Positions 16,163-26,224 of a stretch of 53,363 nucleotides of DNA are shown here, piece by piece. The notes under the pieces were generated by a model. That model was given only the letters and a program-made list of their open reading frames with translations, did no database searches and had not been told where the DNA came from. The DNA is from an uncultured Clostridium sp. Its GTDB lineage: Bacteria > Bacillota > Clostridia > Lachnospirales > Lachnospiraceae. Where the stretch lies: positions 1 through 53,363 of the forward strand of contig CAMWYJ010000019.1 of the NCBI GenBank assembly GCA_947178445.1, written 5' to 3'. A program made the translations under genes and the position numbers. How positions within the stretch are numbered: position 1 is the first letter of the stretch; every line of letters begins with the position of its first letter.

Positions 16163-18748
16163 TCAGCTTACAAGATGCCCATCTTTTGCAAAATAGTAAG
16201 AAATCCCTTTCACCTTGCAAAGTCCTGTTTGCATTACACCCTTACTGTCAAAATAGTACCGTTTCCCTTTGATGGTCTTAAAACCTTTTTGCATTACACC
16301 CTTGCTGTTAAAATAGTACTTTTTCTTCTTAATCGTTTTAAAGCCCTTTTGCATCACGCCTTTGCTGTTAAAATAATACTTTTTCTTCTTAATCGTCTTC
16401 CACCCTGTCTGCATTGTTCCGTTGTTGTTAAAATAATATTTTTTGTTCTTAATCGTTTTCCATTTGGTTGACATAACACCATTTGAAGAAAAATAATATT
16501 TCTTACTGTCAAGCTTCTGCCATCCGGTTAACATAACACCTTCTTTGTTGAAATAGTATTTCTTTTTCTCTATCGTTTTCCAGCCGGTCTGCATCACTCC
16601 ATTTCCTGCAAAGTAATACTTCTTCTTTGAAATCGTCTGCCATCCGGTTAACATAACACCTTCTTTATTGAAATAGTATCGTCTGCCACCTACCGTCTGC
16701 CAGCCGGTCTGCATAATTCCATTTTCTGAAAACATATATTGCTTTTTGTCAACTGTCTGCAGTCCAGTTAACATAACACCATTTTCACCAAAATAGTATC
16801 TTTTTCCGTTTATTGTCAGCCAGCCCCTTACGATATGCCCATCCTTATCCAGATAATACTGCTTATTACCTGCTTTATAAAAGCAATTCTCTAAACGTTT
16901 TCCATCTTCGAAATATGCCATATTGCCATCTTTTTCAACAATCACACCATTATACACAACCTTCACTGTATGACTGCCTGTCACGAGACCATCATAAGAT
17001 ACCGCTGTTATCACTGCTGTTCCCGGTCCCACCGCTTTCACTGTACCGTTGATATCTACCGTTGCAATAGAAGGATTACTGCTCGTCCATTGTCCAATCC
17101 GCTTATCGGTTGCATTTTGCGGCAAAATGCTGACAGAAAGCTTTGTCTTTTCTCCCTGCAGCGTTCCTCCCTCCATTGTAAGCCTGATCTGACTATCTCC
17201 ATTGATTGTTATCGACTCAACCGATATATCAAAAAGCTGCTGTGGAAGTGATGCATCTACACATTTTTGCTGTGTATTTGAATATGTGGTGCTTCCTGCA
17301 CTTTCTGCCTGCTGCCTGGTCGCATAAGAAAATGTTCCATCCTGATAAAGAATCCCATATATGAACACATCCTGTTCCAAATTCGGAGCAAGTGCCGTTC
17401 CCTGTTCACCGGTTTTTATGTTATAATAATAAATTTTCTGTCTGTCATGATACAAAATATTAGACTTTACCAGTGCGGTTTTTCCTGCATTATCATAATT
17501 CCAGACCTCCGATGTCTGTGCTTGTGCATTGAATACTGTGGTCTTTTCTGCAAAAATATCTGCCTGTGTTCTCAATTTCGTGCGGTATAATATTCCATTT
17601 TTTCCCATGTAATAATAATATCCACGATAGTACCAAAATGCAGAATCTACATCCTCCCAAAATGCAGAATCATATGCTTTGCCATTACATACTCTGTCGG
17701 TCTCTAAAACCGTATGATGAAAAGCACTCTCGCTTTTTAGGAAATTATTATGTTTGACATTTCCAAGCGTATCCCAGTTTGGATCATCCCATGTGCAGTC
17801 TACATAATAGCTGTTTCCTGCAAATGTAACTGTATTCCAAATATGATCTGTATTCGATGCAAAACCTATATTATCAATTCCGGCAGCCTCTAACAGATAT
17901 TTGTATGTAAGGGAATATCCCTGGCAGACTGCTATTCCATTCATCAGCGTACCATATATATCAAAATCTCCATCAGCAAAGTATTTCGATTTGCTGCCAG
18001 ACGGACTGCCAGCTTCTGTATACTTTAAATATGCCTCATTATCGTACTTGGTGTTTAATATAATATAGTCATGTATCGCAAGCGCCTTCTCCACAGCACT
18101 CATATCATTGACAATCACATTTGACAGAATTTCCCTTTTCTTTGCATCTACCTGATTTTTTAATACACGAATTTTGTCCCGATCCGGATTGCCAAGAGTA
18201 TCTTTATTCTCATAAAAATTGCAACAGTACTGTACGATTTGTGTACCGCTGTCTCCCGACAGATAAAACTTACCGGCACTATATCCATTCCGAATATAAA
18301 ACAGTTCAGGATTGCTGTTCACCACATCCGAAATGACTTCCCGAAATTCCTCGGAGCTAAGGGCAAACTGCACCACATCTATCTGGCTTTCTAATGCCAT
18401 CATTCCATCAAACAGCACTTTGGCACAATCCTCTTTTCTCTGTTTTAATGTCTCTGCGTTATTCGCACGGATCAATTGGGCATTTTGCTGCATCTTTTCT
18501 ACTTCCGAAGCCTGCTCCCCCTCATCCGAAAAATAAGTAACCATTGATGTTTCATCTGACTGTTCAAAGGAATAGTTCTCATTCGGCACGACCACGGCAC
18601 CATTTTGTATAAGTTCCATATGTTCATAATCTTCTGTCACAGTTCCCGCTGCACAGACCAGACGCTTTCCTCCACACATCATAGCCAGTCCAATTCCAAT
18701 ACATGCGATTCCCTTATAAATTGTTCTGCGTAATTTCATAATTCTCAT
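16163..18748 (-). CDS. Secreted transglutaminase-like protein with Big_2 domain and twelve wall-binding repeats
   Basis: An 861-residue secreted protein. A signal peptide (residues about 1-33) is followed by a transglutaminase-core domain (about 150-360) with Cys275 in GIAVCQGYS, His in NTDHIWNTV and Asp in YYVDCTWDDP, the Cys-His-Asp triad of the papain-like superfamily. A bacterial Ig-like (Big_2) domain covers about 515-605 (IGQWTSSNPSIATVDINGTVKAVGPGTAVIT). The C-terminal 240 residues are twelve 20-residue repeats of the pattern (K/R)YYF-N-x-x-G-V-M-x-T-G-W. RBS GGAGG is 7 bases before ATG 18748. The substrate of such surface transglutaminase-like domains (protein cross-linking or proteolysis) is generally not known. 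Confidence 0.92.
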   Translation of the reverse strand: MRIMKLRRTIYKGIACIGIGLAMMCGGKRLVCAAGTVTEDYEHMELIQNGAVVVPNENYSFEQSDETSMVTYFSDEGEQASEVEKMQQNAQLIRANNAETLKQRKEDCAKVLFDGMMALESQIDVVQFALSSEEFREVISDVVNSNPELFYIRNGYSAGKFYLSGDSGTQIVQYCCNFYENKDTLGNPDRDKIRVLKNQVDAKKREILSNVIVNDMSAVEKALAIHDYIILNTKYDNEAYLKYTEAGSPSGSKSKYFADGDFDIYGTLMNGIAVCQGYSLTYKYLLEAAGIDNIGFASNTDHIWNTVTFAGNSYYVDCTWDDPNWDTLGNVKHNNFLKSESAFHHTVLETDRVCNGKAYDSAFWEDVDSAFWYYRGYYYYMGKNGILYRTKLRTQADIFAEKTTVFNAQAQTSEVWNYDNAGKTALVKSNILYHDRQKIYYYNIKTGEQGTALAPNLEQDVFIYGILYQDGTFSYATRQQAESAGSTTYSNTQQKCVDASLPQQLFDISVESITINGDSQIRLTMEGGTLQGEKTKLSVSILPQNATDKRIGQWTSSNPSIATVDINGTVKAVGPGTAVITAVSYDGLVTGSHTVKVVYNGVIVEKDGNMAYFEDGKRLENCFYKAGNKQYYLDKDGHIVRGWLTINGKRYYFGENGVMLTGLQTVDKKQYMFSENGIMQTGWQTVGGRRYYFNKEGVMLTGWQTISKKKYYFAGNGVMQTGWKTIEKKKYYFNKEGVMLTGWQKLDSKKYYFSSNGVMSTKWKTIKNKKYYFNNNGTMQTGWKTIKKKKYYFNSKGVMQKGFKTIKKKKYYFNSKGVMQKGFKTIKGKRYYFDSKGVMQTGLCKVKGISYYFAKDGHLVS
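16196..16875 (-). repeat. Twelve tandem 60-bp coding repeats (wall-binding units)
   Basis: The DNA has an exact 60-bp period through the 3' end of the transglutaminase gene; each unit encodes 20 residues. Neighbouring units around 16260-16400 are almost identical at the DNA level, while units near 16800 are more diverged. Units ending MLTGWQ and MQTGWK alternate in the middle. This points to recent amplification toward the C-terminus. Confidence 0.9.
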
Positions 18749-18762
18749 ACTGTTTCCTCCAT

Positions 18763-18810
18763 TTTACAAAAGGAACTGTATCAATTATATCCTACAATTG
18801 ATACAGTTCC
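18763..18810 (-). terminator. Intrinsic terminator of the glmS-LCP unit
   Basis: A perfect 15-bp stem (GGAACTGTATCAATT at 18772-18786 with its complement at 18796-18810) followed on the minus strand by TTTTGTAAAAT, 28 bases after the LCP stop. Confidence 0.85.
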
Positions 18811-18837
18811 CATCTTTCGGGTACTTTTTCAAATATC

Positions 18838-19968
18838 TCAATTACCTGTTGTTTCTGTTGAATTCGTAGCGGTCGGTTCCTCTGTCGTAGAATCATCTGT
18901 AAACTGATCATATACACCCGTCTCATTCGTAATTAACGCACTAATCCGCTCTAACTCTGATGACGGTTTATATTCCGTATCATTTGGATATAAAAACTCA
19001 TGCAGATATTTTACATTGGAAAGCAAATCAGCCGGAACAACCACACTACCCTTGTTCCCCAAATCCGGAGTTGTATGTGCAAGCGGAAATCCCGTATTAT
19101 CTGCCAGCTCATAGTCAAACACATCCGCAGCCAACGATATCAGTTGTTTATTACTCATATTTGTGGCAATCTGAGGGAACACCTCGTCAATCACCTTATT
19201 AATTGTTGACAAATCAGAATGCTTTGCCTTATCAATCATTGCAGATATAACCGCACGCTGTCTCTGTGTTCTTTCAAAATCATTATTACCTACCTTACGG
19301 ATTCTTGCATATGCAACTGCCTGCGTTCCGTTCAACACCTGTTCTCCTGCAGACCACACACCCTCCGAATAAATTCCGGTTACTTCTACCTGTTCCTCAA
19401 GATTATGATTCAGGTTATTGATCTCCTTTGATTTAACATTAATCGTTACGCCTCCTAGTGCATCGATTGCATTCGCCAGCGCTTTAAAGTCTACCGTTAC
19501 ATAATCCTTAATATTCAAATCCAGATTCTTATTCAGAGTCTCAACCGCACCGTTTGGCCCGCCATAAAAATATGCCTCTGTGACCTTTCTCGTTGTGGAA
19601 TCTGGTGCTGCTGTCTCTAACAGGCAGTCTCTGTATACAGAAACAAGCTGTACTTCTTTTGTCTTATTATTAATACATGCGATAATGATCGCATCACTTC
19701 TTGCCGCATTTTTCTTAGTCATATCTACACTGTCTCTGGTGTCCACACCAAACAAAGCAATTGTCTGGTATTCCTCCTCCATGACCTCTGTCGCTGCATC
19801 ACTGACATCAATCTCTGTTGTCGGATCTTCTGACCGCTCAATCTTATCAAGCTTACTATTCATATACCAGACTGCATATCCGACAATCAATAGTATCAAT
19901 ACAAGAACTTCAATCAACAATATAATCCCTAGCTTTTTGTTCTTTTTGCTCTTTCGCTTCTTGCCCAT
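18838..19968 (-). CDS. LytR-CpsA-Psr (LCP) family cell wall ligase
   Basis: A 376-residue type II membrane protein: Lys/Arg-rich cytoplasmic start (MGKKRKSKKNKK), one membrane helix at about 14-36, then an extracellular LCP domain with ALFGVDTRD, the VYRD motif (SVYRDCLLETA), DFKALANAIDALGGV and AYARIRKVGNNDFERTQRQR, whose Arg/Asp residues bind polyprenyl pyrophosphate in known members. The family transfers teichoic acids, capsule or other glycopolymers to peptidoglycan. The C-terminus is a Thr/Glu-rich tail. Start at 19968 chosen for its AGGAGG RBS; the frame runs 13 codons further. It follows glmS by 43 bases and likely shares its transcript, coupling wall-polymer attachment to amino-sugar supply. 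Confidence 0.93.
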   Translation of the reverse strand: MGKKRKSKKNKKLGIILLIEVLVLILLIVGYAVWYMNSKLDKIERSEDPTTEIDVSDAATEVMEEEYQTIALFGVDTRDSVDMTKKNAARSDAIIIACINNKTKEVQLVSVYRDCLLETAAPDSTTRKVTEAYFYGGPNGAVETLNKNLDLNIKDYVTVDFKALANAIDALGGVTINVKSKEINNLNHNLEEQVEVTGIYSEGVWSAGEQVLNGTQAVAYARIRKVGNNDFERTQRQRAVISAMIDKAKHSDLSTINKVIDEVFPQIATNMSNKQLISLAADVFDYELADNTGFPLAHTTPDLGNKGSVVVPADLLSNVKYLHEFLYPNDTEYKPSSELERISALITNETGVYDQFTDDSTTEEPTATNSTETTGN

Positions 19969-20011
19969 GAAAAATATTCCTCCTAATTGTTCCAGTCTAT
20001 CATCCAAACTA

Positions 20012-21838
20012 TTATTCTACCGTTACTGACTTTGCAAGATTTCTTGGTTTATCTACATCTAATCCCTTTGCCACCGATACATAATATCCAAATAGCTGCA
20101 ATGGAACCACTGCTAAGGATGGTGCAAAGCAAGGATGTGTCTTTGGAATATAAACTGTAAAATCTGAACAATCCTCCATTACGCAATTTCCTTTATTGGT
20201 AAGTGTGAAAATATATCCACCTCTCGTTCTTACCTCCACAATATTACTGATCATCTTCTCATACAGGTCTGGCTGTGTTACAACTGCCACCGTCAAAATT
20301 CCATCTTCAATCAGTGATATGGTCCCATGCTTTAATTCTCCGGCAGCATAAGCCTCTGAATGAATGTATGAAATCTCCTTTAGTTTTAGCGAGCCTTCTA
20401 AAGCGGTTGCATAGTCCGAGCCACGCCCTAAGAAAAATACGTCCTTTGCATTTGCGTACTTACTGGCAAACCACTGGATTCTCTCTTTGTCTCCCAAAAT
20501 CTCGGAAATTTTATCAGGAAGGCACTTCAATTCCTTCAGCATCTCATCATATTCCTGTGGCGAGATTGTTCCCCGGATATCTCCTAACTGCATCGCTAAC
20601 AGATATAACGCTGCTAACTGTGTACTGTATGCTTTTGTTGTAGCAACTGAAATCTCAGGTCCTGCCCAAGTGTATAATACATTATCTGCTTCCCTTGCAA
20701 TGGTAGAACCCACTACATTTACAACGCCTAATACCTTTACACCTAATTCCTGTGCCATACGGAGTGCTGCCAGTGAATCTGCCGTCTCTCCGGACTGACT
20801 GATAATAATCACCATGGAATCCTTCTCTAAAATCGGATTCCGGTAACGAAACTCTGATGCCAAGTCAACCTCAACCGGAATTCTGGTTATCTTCTCAATC
20901 ACATACTTTCCGGTAACACCGACATGATAAGCGGAACCACATCCAATAATATAAATACGTTTCAGATTCTTAAGCTCATCCTCTGTCATATTAAGCTCAT
21001 CCATTACAATCCGGTCATCTTTAATCCGGGGGCTTATCGTATCAAGAACGGCTTTTGGCTGCTCATAAATCTCCTTTAGCATAAAATGTTCGTATCCACC
21101 TTTTTCAGCGGCCTCAATATCCCATTCAATCGTCTTTGTTTCCTTGACAATCGGCTCTAAGTCCTCATTGTAAAATGCAACACCATTCTCGGTAAGCTCA
21201 CAAATCTCCCGATTTTCAATAAAATATACCTCTCTTGTATACTTTAATATTGCCGGTACATCAGATGCGATAAAATTTCCCTTTTCTGACTGTCCAACAA
21301 TCAACGGGGAATCCTTCCTTACAGCAAATATCTTATCCGGATAATCCTTAAAAATAATACCAAATGCATAAGAACCCTGCACACGGTGCATTACCTTTGC
21401 AATTGCCTGCAATGGGTTCCCATCATAATAATAATCCAACAGATGTGCAACAACCTCTGTATCCGTTTCTGAGAGGAAAGTATATCCCTTTGAAACCATT
21501 TTATCCTTAAGGATCTGGTAGTTCTCAATAATACCATTATGCACAACTGCGATGCTTTTATCCCCGTTATAGTGAGGATGTGCATTTGAAACTGTCGGCT
21601 CCCCATGGGTTGCCCAACGTGTATGCCCAACTCCGACACACCCTTTCAATCCACCCCCATCACTTGTCAAATCCCGTAATGCCTGCAGCCTTCCCTTCGC
21701 TTTCACGATTTCAATATCGTTACCGTCATACACTGCAAGACCTGCCGAATCATATCCTCTGTACTCAAGCTTTGCCAGACCATCTAACAAAATAGGCGCA
21801 GCCTGTTCCCGGCCAATATATCCAACTATACCGCACAT
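20012..21838 (-). CDS. glmS: Glutamine--fructose-6-phosphate aminotransferase (isomerizing)
   Basis: The 608-residue cytosolic enzyme makes glucosamine-6-phosphate, the first step toward UDP-GlcNAc. After Met1 the sequence CGIVGYIG provides the N-terminal Cys nucleophile of the class-II amidotransferase domain (residues 2 to about 220; HTRWATHGEP, HNGIIEN). Two SIS domains follow (IIGCGSAYHVG, SQSGETADS, TTKAYSTQ), ending in the typical PRNLAKSVTVE. The AGGAGG RBS and a consensus promoter at 21908-21936 are close upstream; no glmS ribozyme core was recognised in the short leader. Confidence 0.98.
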   Translation of the reverse strand: MCGIVGYIGREQAAPILLDGLAKLEYRGYDSAGLAVYDGNDIEIVKAKGRLQALRDLTSDGGGLKGCVGVGHTRWATHGEPTVSNAHPHYNGDKSIAVVHNGIIENYQILKDKMVSKGYTFLSETDTEVVAHLLDYYYDGNPLQAIAKVMHRVQGSYAFGIIFKDYPDKIFAVRKDSPLIVGQSEKGNFIASDVPAILKYTREVYFIENREICELTENGVAFYNEDLEPIVKETKTIEWDIEAAEKGGYEHFMLKEIYEQPKAVLDTISPRIKDDRIVMDELNMTEDELKNLKRIYIIGCGSAYHVGVTGKYVIEKITRIPVEVDLASEFRYRNPILEKDSMVIIISQSGETADSLAALRMAQELGVKVLGVVNVVGSTIAREADNVLYTWAGPEISVATTKAYSTQLAALYLLAMQLGDIRGTISPQEYDEMLKELKCLPDKISEILGDKERIQWFASKYANAKDVFFLGRGSDYATALEGSLKLKEISYIHSEAYAAGELKHGTISLIEDGILTVAVVTQPDLYEKMISNIVEVRTRGGYIFTLTNKGNCVMEDCSDFTVYIPKTHPCFAPSLAVVPLQLFGYYVSVAKGLDVDKPRNLAKSVTVE

Positions 21839-21907
21839 ACATATTCCTCCTGTTAATTATCTTCTATTATATGAATTCTCCTATTTGCAAATTACAAAAC
21901 CAACAAA

Positions 21908-21936
21908 ATTATATCACTTTAAAGGAGAATTGACAA
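21908..21936 (-). promoter_or_regulatory. Promoter of glmS
   Basis: Minus-strand TTGTCA and a perfect TATAAT with a 17-base spacer, about 70 bases before the glmS ATG, inside the galE-glmS gap. Confidence 0.8.
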
Positions 21937-21947
21937 CAGAAAGCTAT

Positions 21948-22958
21948 TTAATATCCATTCGGATTGTTCGACTGCCATCTCCATGTATCTTCGCACATTT
22001 TATCAATACCATACTGAGCCTTCCAGCCAAGCTCTCTTTGCGCCTTTCCCGGATCGGAATAACAAACCGGAACATCTCCTGGACGGCGTGGCACAATCTC
22101 ATATGGAATCTCTTTTCCACACGCCTTTTCAAAATTCTTGATAATATCCAGCACAGAATACCCTATACCAGTGCCTAAATTATAAATCAAAAGCCCCGGA
22201 TGCTCCAATAATTTTTTCAAAGCACATACATGCCCTTTTGCCAAGTCTACAACATGGATATAATCCCTGACTCCTGTTCCATCCGGTGTTTCATAATCAT
22301 CACCGAATACATTTACCTTTGGAAGTATACCTGCCGCAACCTTTGCCACATATGGCAGCAGATTGTTCGGGATACCATTCGGTGCCTCACCAATCATCCC
22401 ACTCTCATGTGCCCCGATTGGGTTAAAATAACGAAGAATCGCTATATCAAAGGAAGGATCTGCCTTATAAATATCAGAAAGAATCTCCTCAATCATAAGT
22501 TTTGTTCTCCCATATGGATTGGTCACACCTCCAACCTTAGAATCCTCCGTAATCGGCACAGTCTCAGGCTCTCCATATACCGTTGCAGACGAAGAAAATA
22601 CAATCTTTTTCACATTATACTGCTTCATCATCTTGATGATATTCAAGGTTCCTGCTATATTATTATCATAATATTCATACGGTTTTTCGCATGACTCTCC
22701 CACCGCCTTAAGACCGGCAAAATGAATGATCACATCAATGCGGTTTTCTTTGAAAATAGCATTCATGCCATCAATGTCTCTCATATCCGTTTCATAGAAT
22801 TTTATCTGTTTTCCTGTAATCTTCTCTACTCTTGTAATTGATTCTTTGCTGGAATTGCAAAGATTATCCATTACAATTACATCATATCCTTCCTTCAATA
22901 GCTCAACATTCGTATGACTGGCAATATATCCTGCCCCTCCAGTCACTAAAATCGTCAT
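21948..22958 (-). CDS. galE: UDP-glucose 4-epimerase
   Basis: A 336-residue short-chain dehydrogenase/reductase that interconverts UDP-glucose and UDP-galactose (or the GlcNAc forms). The NAD-binding GGAGYIASH motif is at the N-terminus; SSSATVYG and the YGRTK Tyr-x-x-x-Lys catalytic motif are at the expected positions, and YNLGTGIGYSVLDII and GDVPVCYSDP are family signatures. ATG 22958 with an AGGAGG RBS is preferred over the upstream in-frame start at 22991. It is 37 bases downstream of folE and may be cotranscribed with thrC-folE. Confidence 0.96.
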   Translation of the reverse strand: MTILVTGGAGYIASHTNVELLKEGYDVIVMDNLCNSSKESITRVEKITGKQIKFYETDMRDIDGMNAIFKENRIDVIIHFAGLKAVGESCEKPYEYYDNNIAGTLNIIKMMKQYNVKKIVFSSSATVYGEPETVPITEDSKVGGVTNPYGRTKLMIEEILSDIYKADPSFDIAILRYFNPIGAHESGMIGEAPNGIPNNLLPYVAKVAAGILPKVNVFGDDYETPDGTGVRDYIHVVDLAKGHVCALKKLLEHPGLLIYNLGTGIGYSVLDIIKNFEKACGKEIPYEIVPRRPGDVPVCYSDPGKAQRELGWKAQYGIDKMCEDTWRWQSNNPNGY

Positions 22959-22995
22959 ATCACCGTTCCTCCTATTATTCAAGAATATCATCTAA

Positions 22996-23574
22996 TTATT
23001 GCCTTAATAGTAAAAACTGATTCTGCAAATCCTTCTCCGTCTCAAACCTTCCCTGAAAAGTTGTAGTTATCGTCTTTGCGCCCGGTTTCTTAATCCCCCT
23101 TGCCGTCATGCAGCTGTGGCTTCCTTCAATATACACCGCAACATCCATAGAACCTGTTGCTTTGCCCACAATTTCCGCAATATCGGTTCCAATCCGTTCC
23201 TGAAGCTGGAGACGTTTTGCTGCCATATCTGCGATTCTTGCAATTTTACTAAGACCAATCACTTTATTCTTCGGTATATAAGCAACCGTCACCTTCATAT
23301 CATACATCAATGCTAAATGGTGTTCACAATAGGAAAAAACATCAATATCTTTCACAATTACCATATCACCTTGACGGGCAGCCGGTAACTCAAAGCTTTT
23401 TGAAAACAAATCTGCAATCTCATCATTGGAATAATTCATCCCCTCAAAGACTTCTTCATACATTTTGGCCACTCTTTCGGGTGTATCCCGAAGGCCTTCT
23501 CTGTCCGGATCATCACCTAAGGCAACCAATATTCCCCTGATATGTTCCTTTATTGCATTTTGATCGATTGCCAT
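22996..23574 (-). CDS. folE: GTP cyclohydrolase I
   Basis: A 192-residue homodecameric type I enzyme that converts GTP to 7,8-dihydroneopterin triphosphate for folate (or pterin/queuosine-type) synthesis. Zinc ligands and active-site segments are visible: [29 protein letters not shown] and SHSCMTARG. Length is normal. RBS AAGGAAG precedes ATG 23574, 37 bases after the thrC stop. Confidence 0.96.
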   Translation of the reverse strand: MAIDQNAIKEHIRGILVALGDDPDREGLRDTPERVAKMYEEVFEGMNYSNDEIADLFSKSFELPAARQGDMVIVKDIDVFSYCEHHLALMYDMKVTVAYIPKNKVIGLSKIARIADMAAKRLQLQERIGTDIAEIVGKATGSMDVAVYIEGSHSCMTARGIKKPGAKTITTTFQGRFETEKDLQNQFLLLRQ

Positions 23575-23611
23575 GCTACTTCCTTCTTTCTGTATTGTGT
23601 CAGCATATATC

Positions 23612-25099
23612 TCACAGTCCTAAAATCTGACGAACCGTTTTCTCCATCTCGCTCTTGTCACATACGATATCATGTAGGATTTTTGCGCTTCTGATATCCT
23701 CAATAGCCTGTGGAACCTTTACACCGGATATTTTATTGAGTTCATCTACAAGTTCAAAATCCGACTGTCCTGCATACTTTTTATCAATTGATTCCATTAC
23801 ACTTCTTGTAAACTTATATGGGCTTGCCGTAGATGCGATCACAGTTGGTTTCTTATCACCGGTAGCGGCAACATATTTTTCATAGACTGTGGCTGCCACA
23901 GCGGTATGGGTATCCATAATATAATGATCCGATGCATAGATCTTCTTAATCGTTTCTGCAGTCTCTTCTTCGCTTGCGTAATTACCATAAAATTCTGAAA
24001 GATTTTTCTTCATATCCTCTGTGATCTCGTATTTACCAGAAGTGGTAAGCGCATTCATAAGCTCTGCATTCTTATCTGAATCATCACCTGCAATCCGGTA
24101 AATGAGACGCTCTAAGTTACTTGAAATCAAAATATCCATAGACGGTGAGGTCGTTAAAATGAACTCCCTGTTTTTGTCATATACACCTGTCTCGAAAAAA
24201 TCATATAATACCTTGTTATCGTTCGATGCACAGATAAACTTTGCAATTGGAAGCCCCATCTCCTTTGCATAATAAGCAGCCAGAATATTCCCGAAATTAC
24301 CGGTTGGCACAACTACATTTATCTCGTCACCGGCCTTAATACTTCCATCTGCAACCAAACGTGTATAAGCATACACATAATAAACCATCTGTGGAACTAA
24401 ACGTCCGATATTGATAGAGTTTGCAGAAGAAAACTGAAATCCCTTATCATCCATTTCTTTTGCAAGCTCCTTATCATTAAACATATTTTTGACACCAGTC
24501 TGGGCATCATCAAAATTGCCGATAATACCTACAACAGAAGTATTGTCACCTTTCTGTGTTACCATCTGCTTTTCCTGAATCGGGCTGACACCGTTCTTTG
24601 GATAAAATACGATAATTTTTGTTCCCGGAACATCAGCAAATCCAGCCAATGCTGCTTTGCCAGTATCACCGGAAGTAGCAGTAAGAATTACAATATCATT
24701 CTTGATTTGATTCTTCTTCGCAGAAGTAACCAAAAGATACGGTAAAATTGAAAGCGCCATATCCTTAAATGCAATCGTAGAACCATGGAATAATTCCAGA
24801 TAATTCGCTCCAGCTTTCTTTACAAGCGGCGCAATTTCATCCGTATCAAATTTTTTATCGTAGGCACTATTGATACAATGCTTTAATTCCTCTTCCGTAA
24901 AATCAGTTAACATACGGCTCATTACCTCGTATGCCACCTCCTGATAACTCATCTTAGAAAGCTCATTCAAGTCTACATTTAATGCCGGAATGCAATCCGG
25001 TACAAATAATCCTCCATTTTCTGCTAATCCTTTTAAAATCGCCTGAGAGGCGGTTACTGTCTCATTGCTGTTTCGCGTACTCTTGTAAGTTACTGCCAT
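23612..25099 (-). CDS. thrC: Threonine synthase
   Basis: A 495-residue PLP enzyme that converts O-phosphohomoserine to threonine. The PLP lysine lies in [15 protein letters not shown] (about residues 104-118), with [11 protein letters not shown] as the phosphate-binding loop and [17 protein letters not shown] and the [11 protein letters not shown] segment as further signatures. The length and N-terminal domain fit the longer (yeast/E. coli-like) ThrC class. RBS AGAGGA precedes the ATG. No T-box leader was recognised upstream. Confidence 0.97.
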   Translation of the reverse strand: MAVTYKSTRNSNETVTASQAILKGLAENGGLFVPDCIPALNVDLNELSKMSYQEVAYEVMSRMLTDFTEEELKHCINSAYDKKFDTDEIAPLVKKAGANYLELFHGSTIAFKDMALSILPYLLVTSAKKNQIKNDIVILTATSGDTGKAALAGFADVPGTKIIVFYPKNGVSPIQEKQMVTQKGDNTSVVGIIGNFDDAQTGVKNMFNDKELAKEMDDKGFQFSSANSINIGRLVPQMVYYVYAYTRLVADGSIKAGDEINVVVPTGNFGNILAAYYAKEMGLPIAKFICASNDNKVLYDFFETGVYDKNREFILTTSPSMDILISSNLERLIYRIAGDDSDKNAELMNALTTSGKYEITEDMKKNLSEFYGNYASEEETAETIKKIYASDHYIMDTHTAVAATVYEKYVAATGDKKPTVIASTASPYKFTRSVMESIDKKYAGQSDFELVDELNKISGVKVPQAIEDIRSAKILHDIVCDKSEMEKTVRQILGL

Positions 25100-25269
25100 A
25101 TTTTTATCCTCTTTTCATTAATATTATAAGCAGGAAACAAACCTGCCTGATCATCTGTTCATACTATCCAAAACATTTCAGCTATATATCTGCCTTCTAC
25201 ATTTAACAATGAATGTCTTCCAGCCACACTGCGCCTATATTATTATCACATATACTGAAAAACTTCAAG

Positions 25270-26145
25270 CTATTCCGCAAGAAAAACCTCCATCGTCCGC
25301 CTGCCCCATCTAAGCGCCTCTTTATGGGTATAAAAGAACATATCAATTCTCTTTCCCTTAATCGCTCCACCACGGTCCTCTGCCACATAAACCTGTCCGT
25401 TAATGACAAGCCTCGTTCCAAATGGAATCTCATTTGTATCAACCGCCAGCGTCCGGTTCGTTGTCGGAACCGTACCACTTGCAGTCCGGTTTCCTCCGGA
25501 ATAAACCCCACAACAGATTTTGCAAGTACAATAGGCCGTAATCACAAACTTACCAAGGCTTTTTCCGTGAGTGTCTGCATATACAGGTTTACCCTTCTTT
25601 CCACCTTTACTGGCGGTATCACCGGAACCAGTATCACTGCTGTCACCTGTATCTATGTTCGTTGTTCCTTCTCCATCCTCTTCTCCCCGTAACTCTGCCA
25701 TAAGCTGCTTGACCCGTATTTCTCTTGCCCGTTCCGCTGCATCTGCTGCCAGCCTGGCCTGCCGTTCTGCTTCCTCCTGCTCTTTTTTCGCCTTCTCATA
25801 GGCAAGCTTATCAGCAGTTTTTTCGCTCATGGCAGTCAGGTTATTCACCGCACGTACCTCTTCCATTCGCTCATTGTCATAGCAATCATCCAGCATGTCC
25901 ATCTTCGCAAGAAGCAAATCTTCCATATACCCATATTTCATTGTTTCATAAGAAACCTTTTGTACTGACTCCATCGTATATCCATAATAATTCAAATTAT
26001 ACGCAGCTACAGAGACACTGGAAAGCCTTCCGGGTAACTCATACGAAGTTACTGCAACACGGTAGCCTAGCACACAAATAGCCACAGTACAAACCATTAA
26101 TAAAATGATTTCTATTACCGTTTTTTTCTGAATTCTTTTTTTCAT
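25270..26145 (-). CDS. Membrane-anchored 3D-domain (double-psi beta-barrel) protein
   Basis: A 291-residue protein with an N-terminal signal-anchor (about residues 10-31), an extracellular coiled coil rich in Glu/Ala/Arg (about 95-150), a Gly/Ser/Thr/Asp linker, and a C-terminal 3D domain (about 205-290) named for its three aspartates, seen here in LAVDTNEIPFG, AEDRGGAIKG and RIDMFF. TAYCTCKICCG at the domain start is typical of YabE/YocH-like wall-associated proteins, which resemble lytic transglycosylases of the MltA/RlpA fold. Its divergent neighbour is the AP2 gene. A strong promoter lies at 26184-26212. Confidence 0.92.
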   Translation of the reverse strand: MKKRIQKKTVIEIILLMVCTVAICVLGYRVAVTSYELPGRLSSVSVAAYNLNYYGYTMESVQKVSYETMKYGYMEDLLLAKMDMLDDCYDNERMEEVRAVNNLTAMSEKTADKLAYEKAKKEQEEAERQARLAADAAERAREIRVKQLMAELRGEEDGEGTTNIDTGDSSDTGSGDTASKGGKKGKPVYADTHGKSLGKFVITAYCTCKICCGVYSGGNRTASGTVPTTNRTLAVDTNEIPFGTRLVINGQVYVAEDRGGAIKGKRIDMFFYTHKEALRWGRRTMEVFLAE

Positions 26146-26183
26146 GTTTCATCGCCTTTTCTTCATTAGACATACATAATTAA

Positions 26184-26212
26184 ATTATATGTGCATCACC
26201 AAAAAAGGTCAA
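26184..26212 (-). promoter_or_regulatory. Promoter of the 3D-domain gene
   Basis: Minus-strand TTGACC and TATAAT with a 17-base spacer, 39 bases before the ATG at 26145. Confidence 0.75.
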
Positions 26213-26224
26213 GTATTTTGTTAT

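Noticed and set aside
16196..16875. Regular 60-bp repeats as a CRISPR array
   Set aside because: The repeats have no unique spacers, are in frame, and encode the YYF wall-binding units of a long open reading frame.
21839..21947. glmS ribozyme/riboswitch upstream of glmS
   Set aside because: The gap is only about 110 bases, taken up by a consensus promoter and RBS, and no ribozyme core was recognised.
25100..25269. T-box or other riboswitch upstream of thrC
   Set aside because: No AGGGTGGNACCGCG-like T-box or specifier region; only a short CAGG/CCTG hairpin is visible.
25203..25511. 102-codon minus-strand frame overlapping the 3D-domain gene
   Set aside because: It is another frame of the same strand covering the conserved 3D domain; the 3D frame has clear family motifs.
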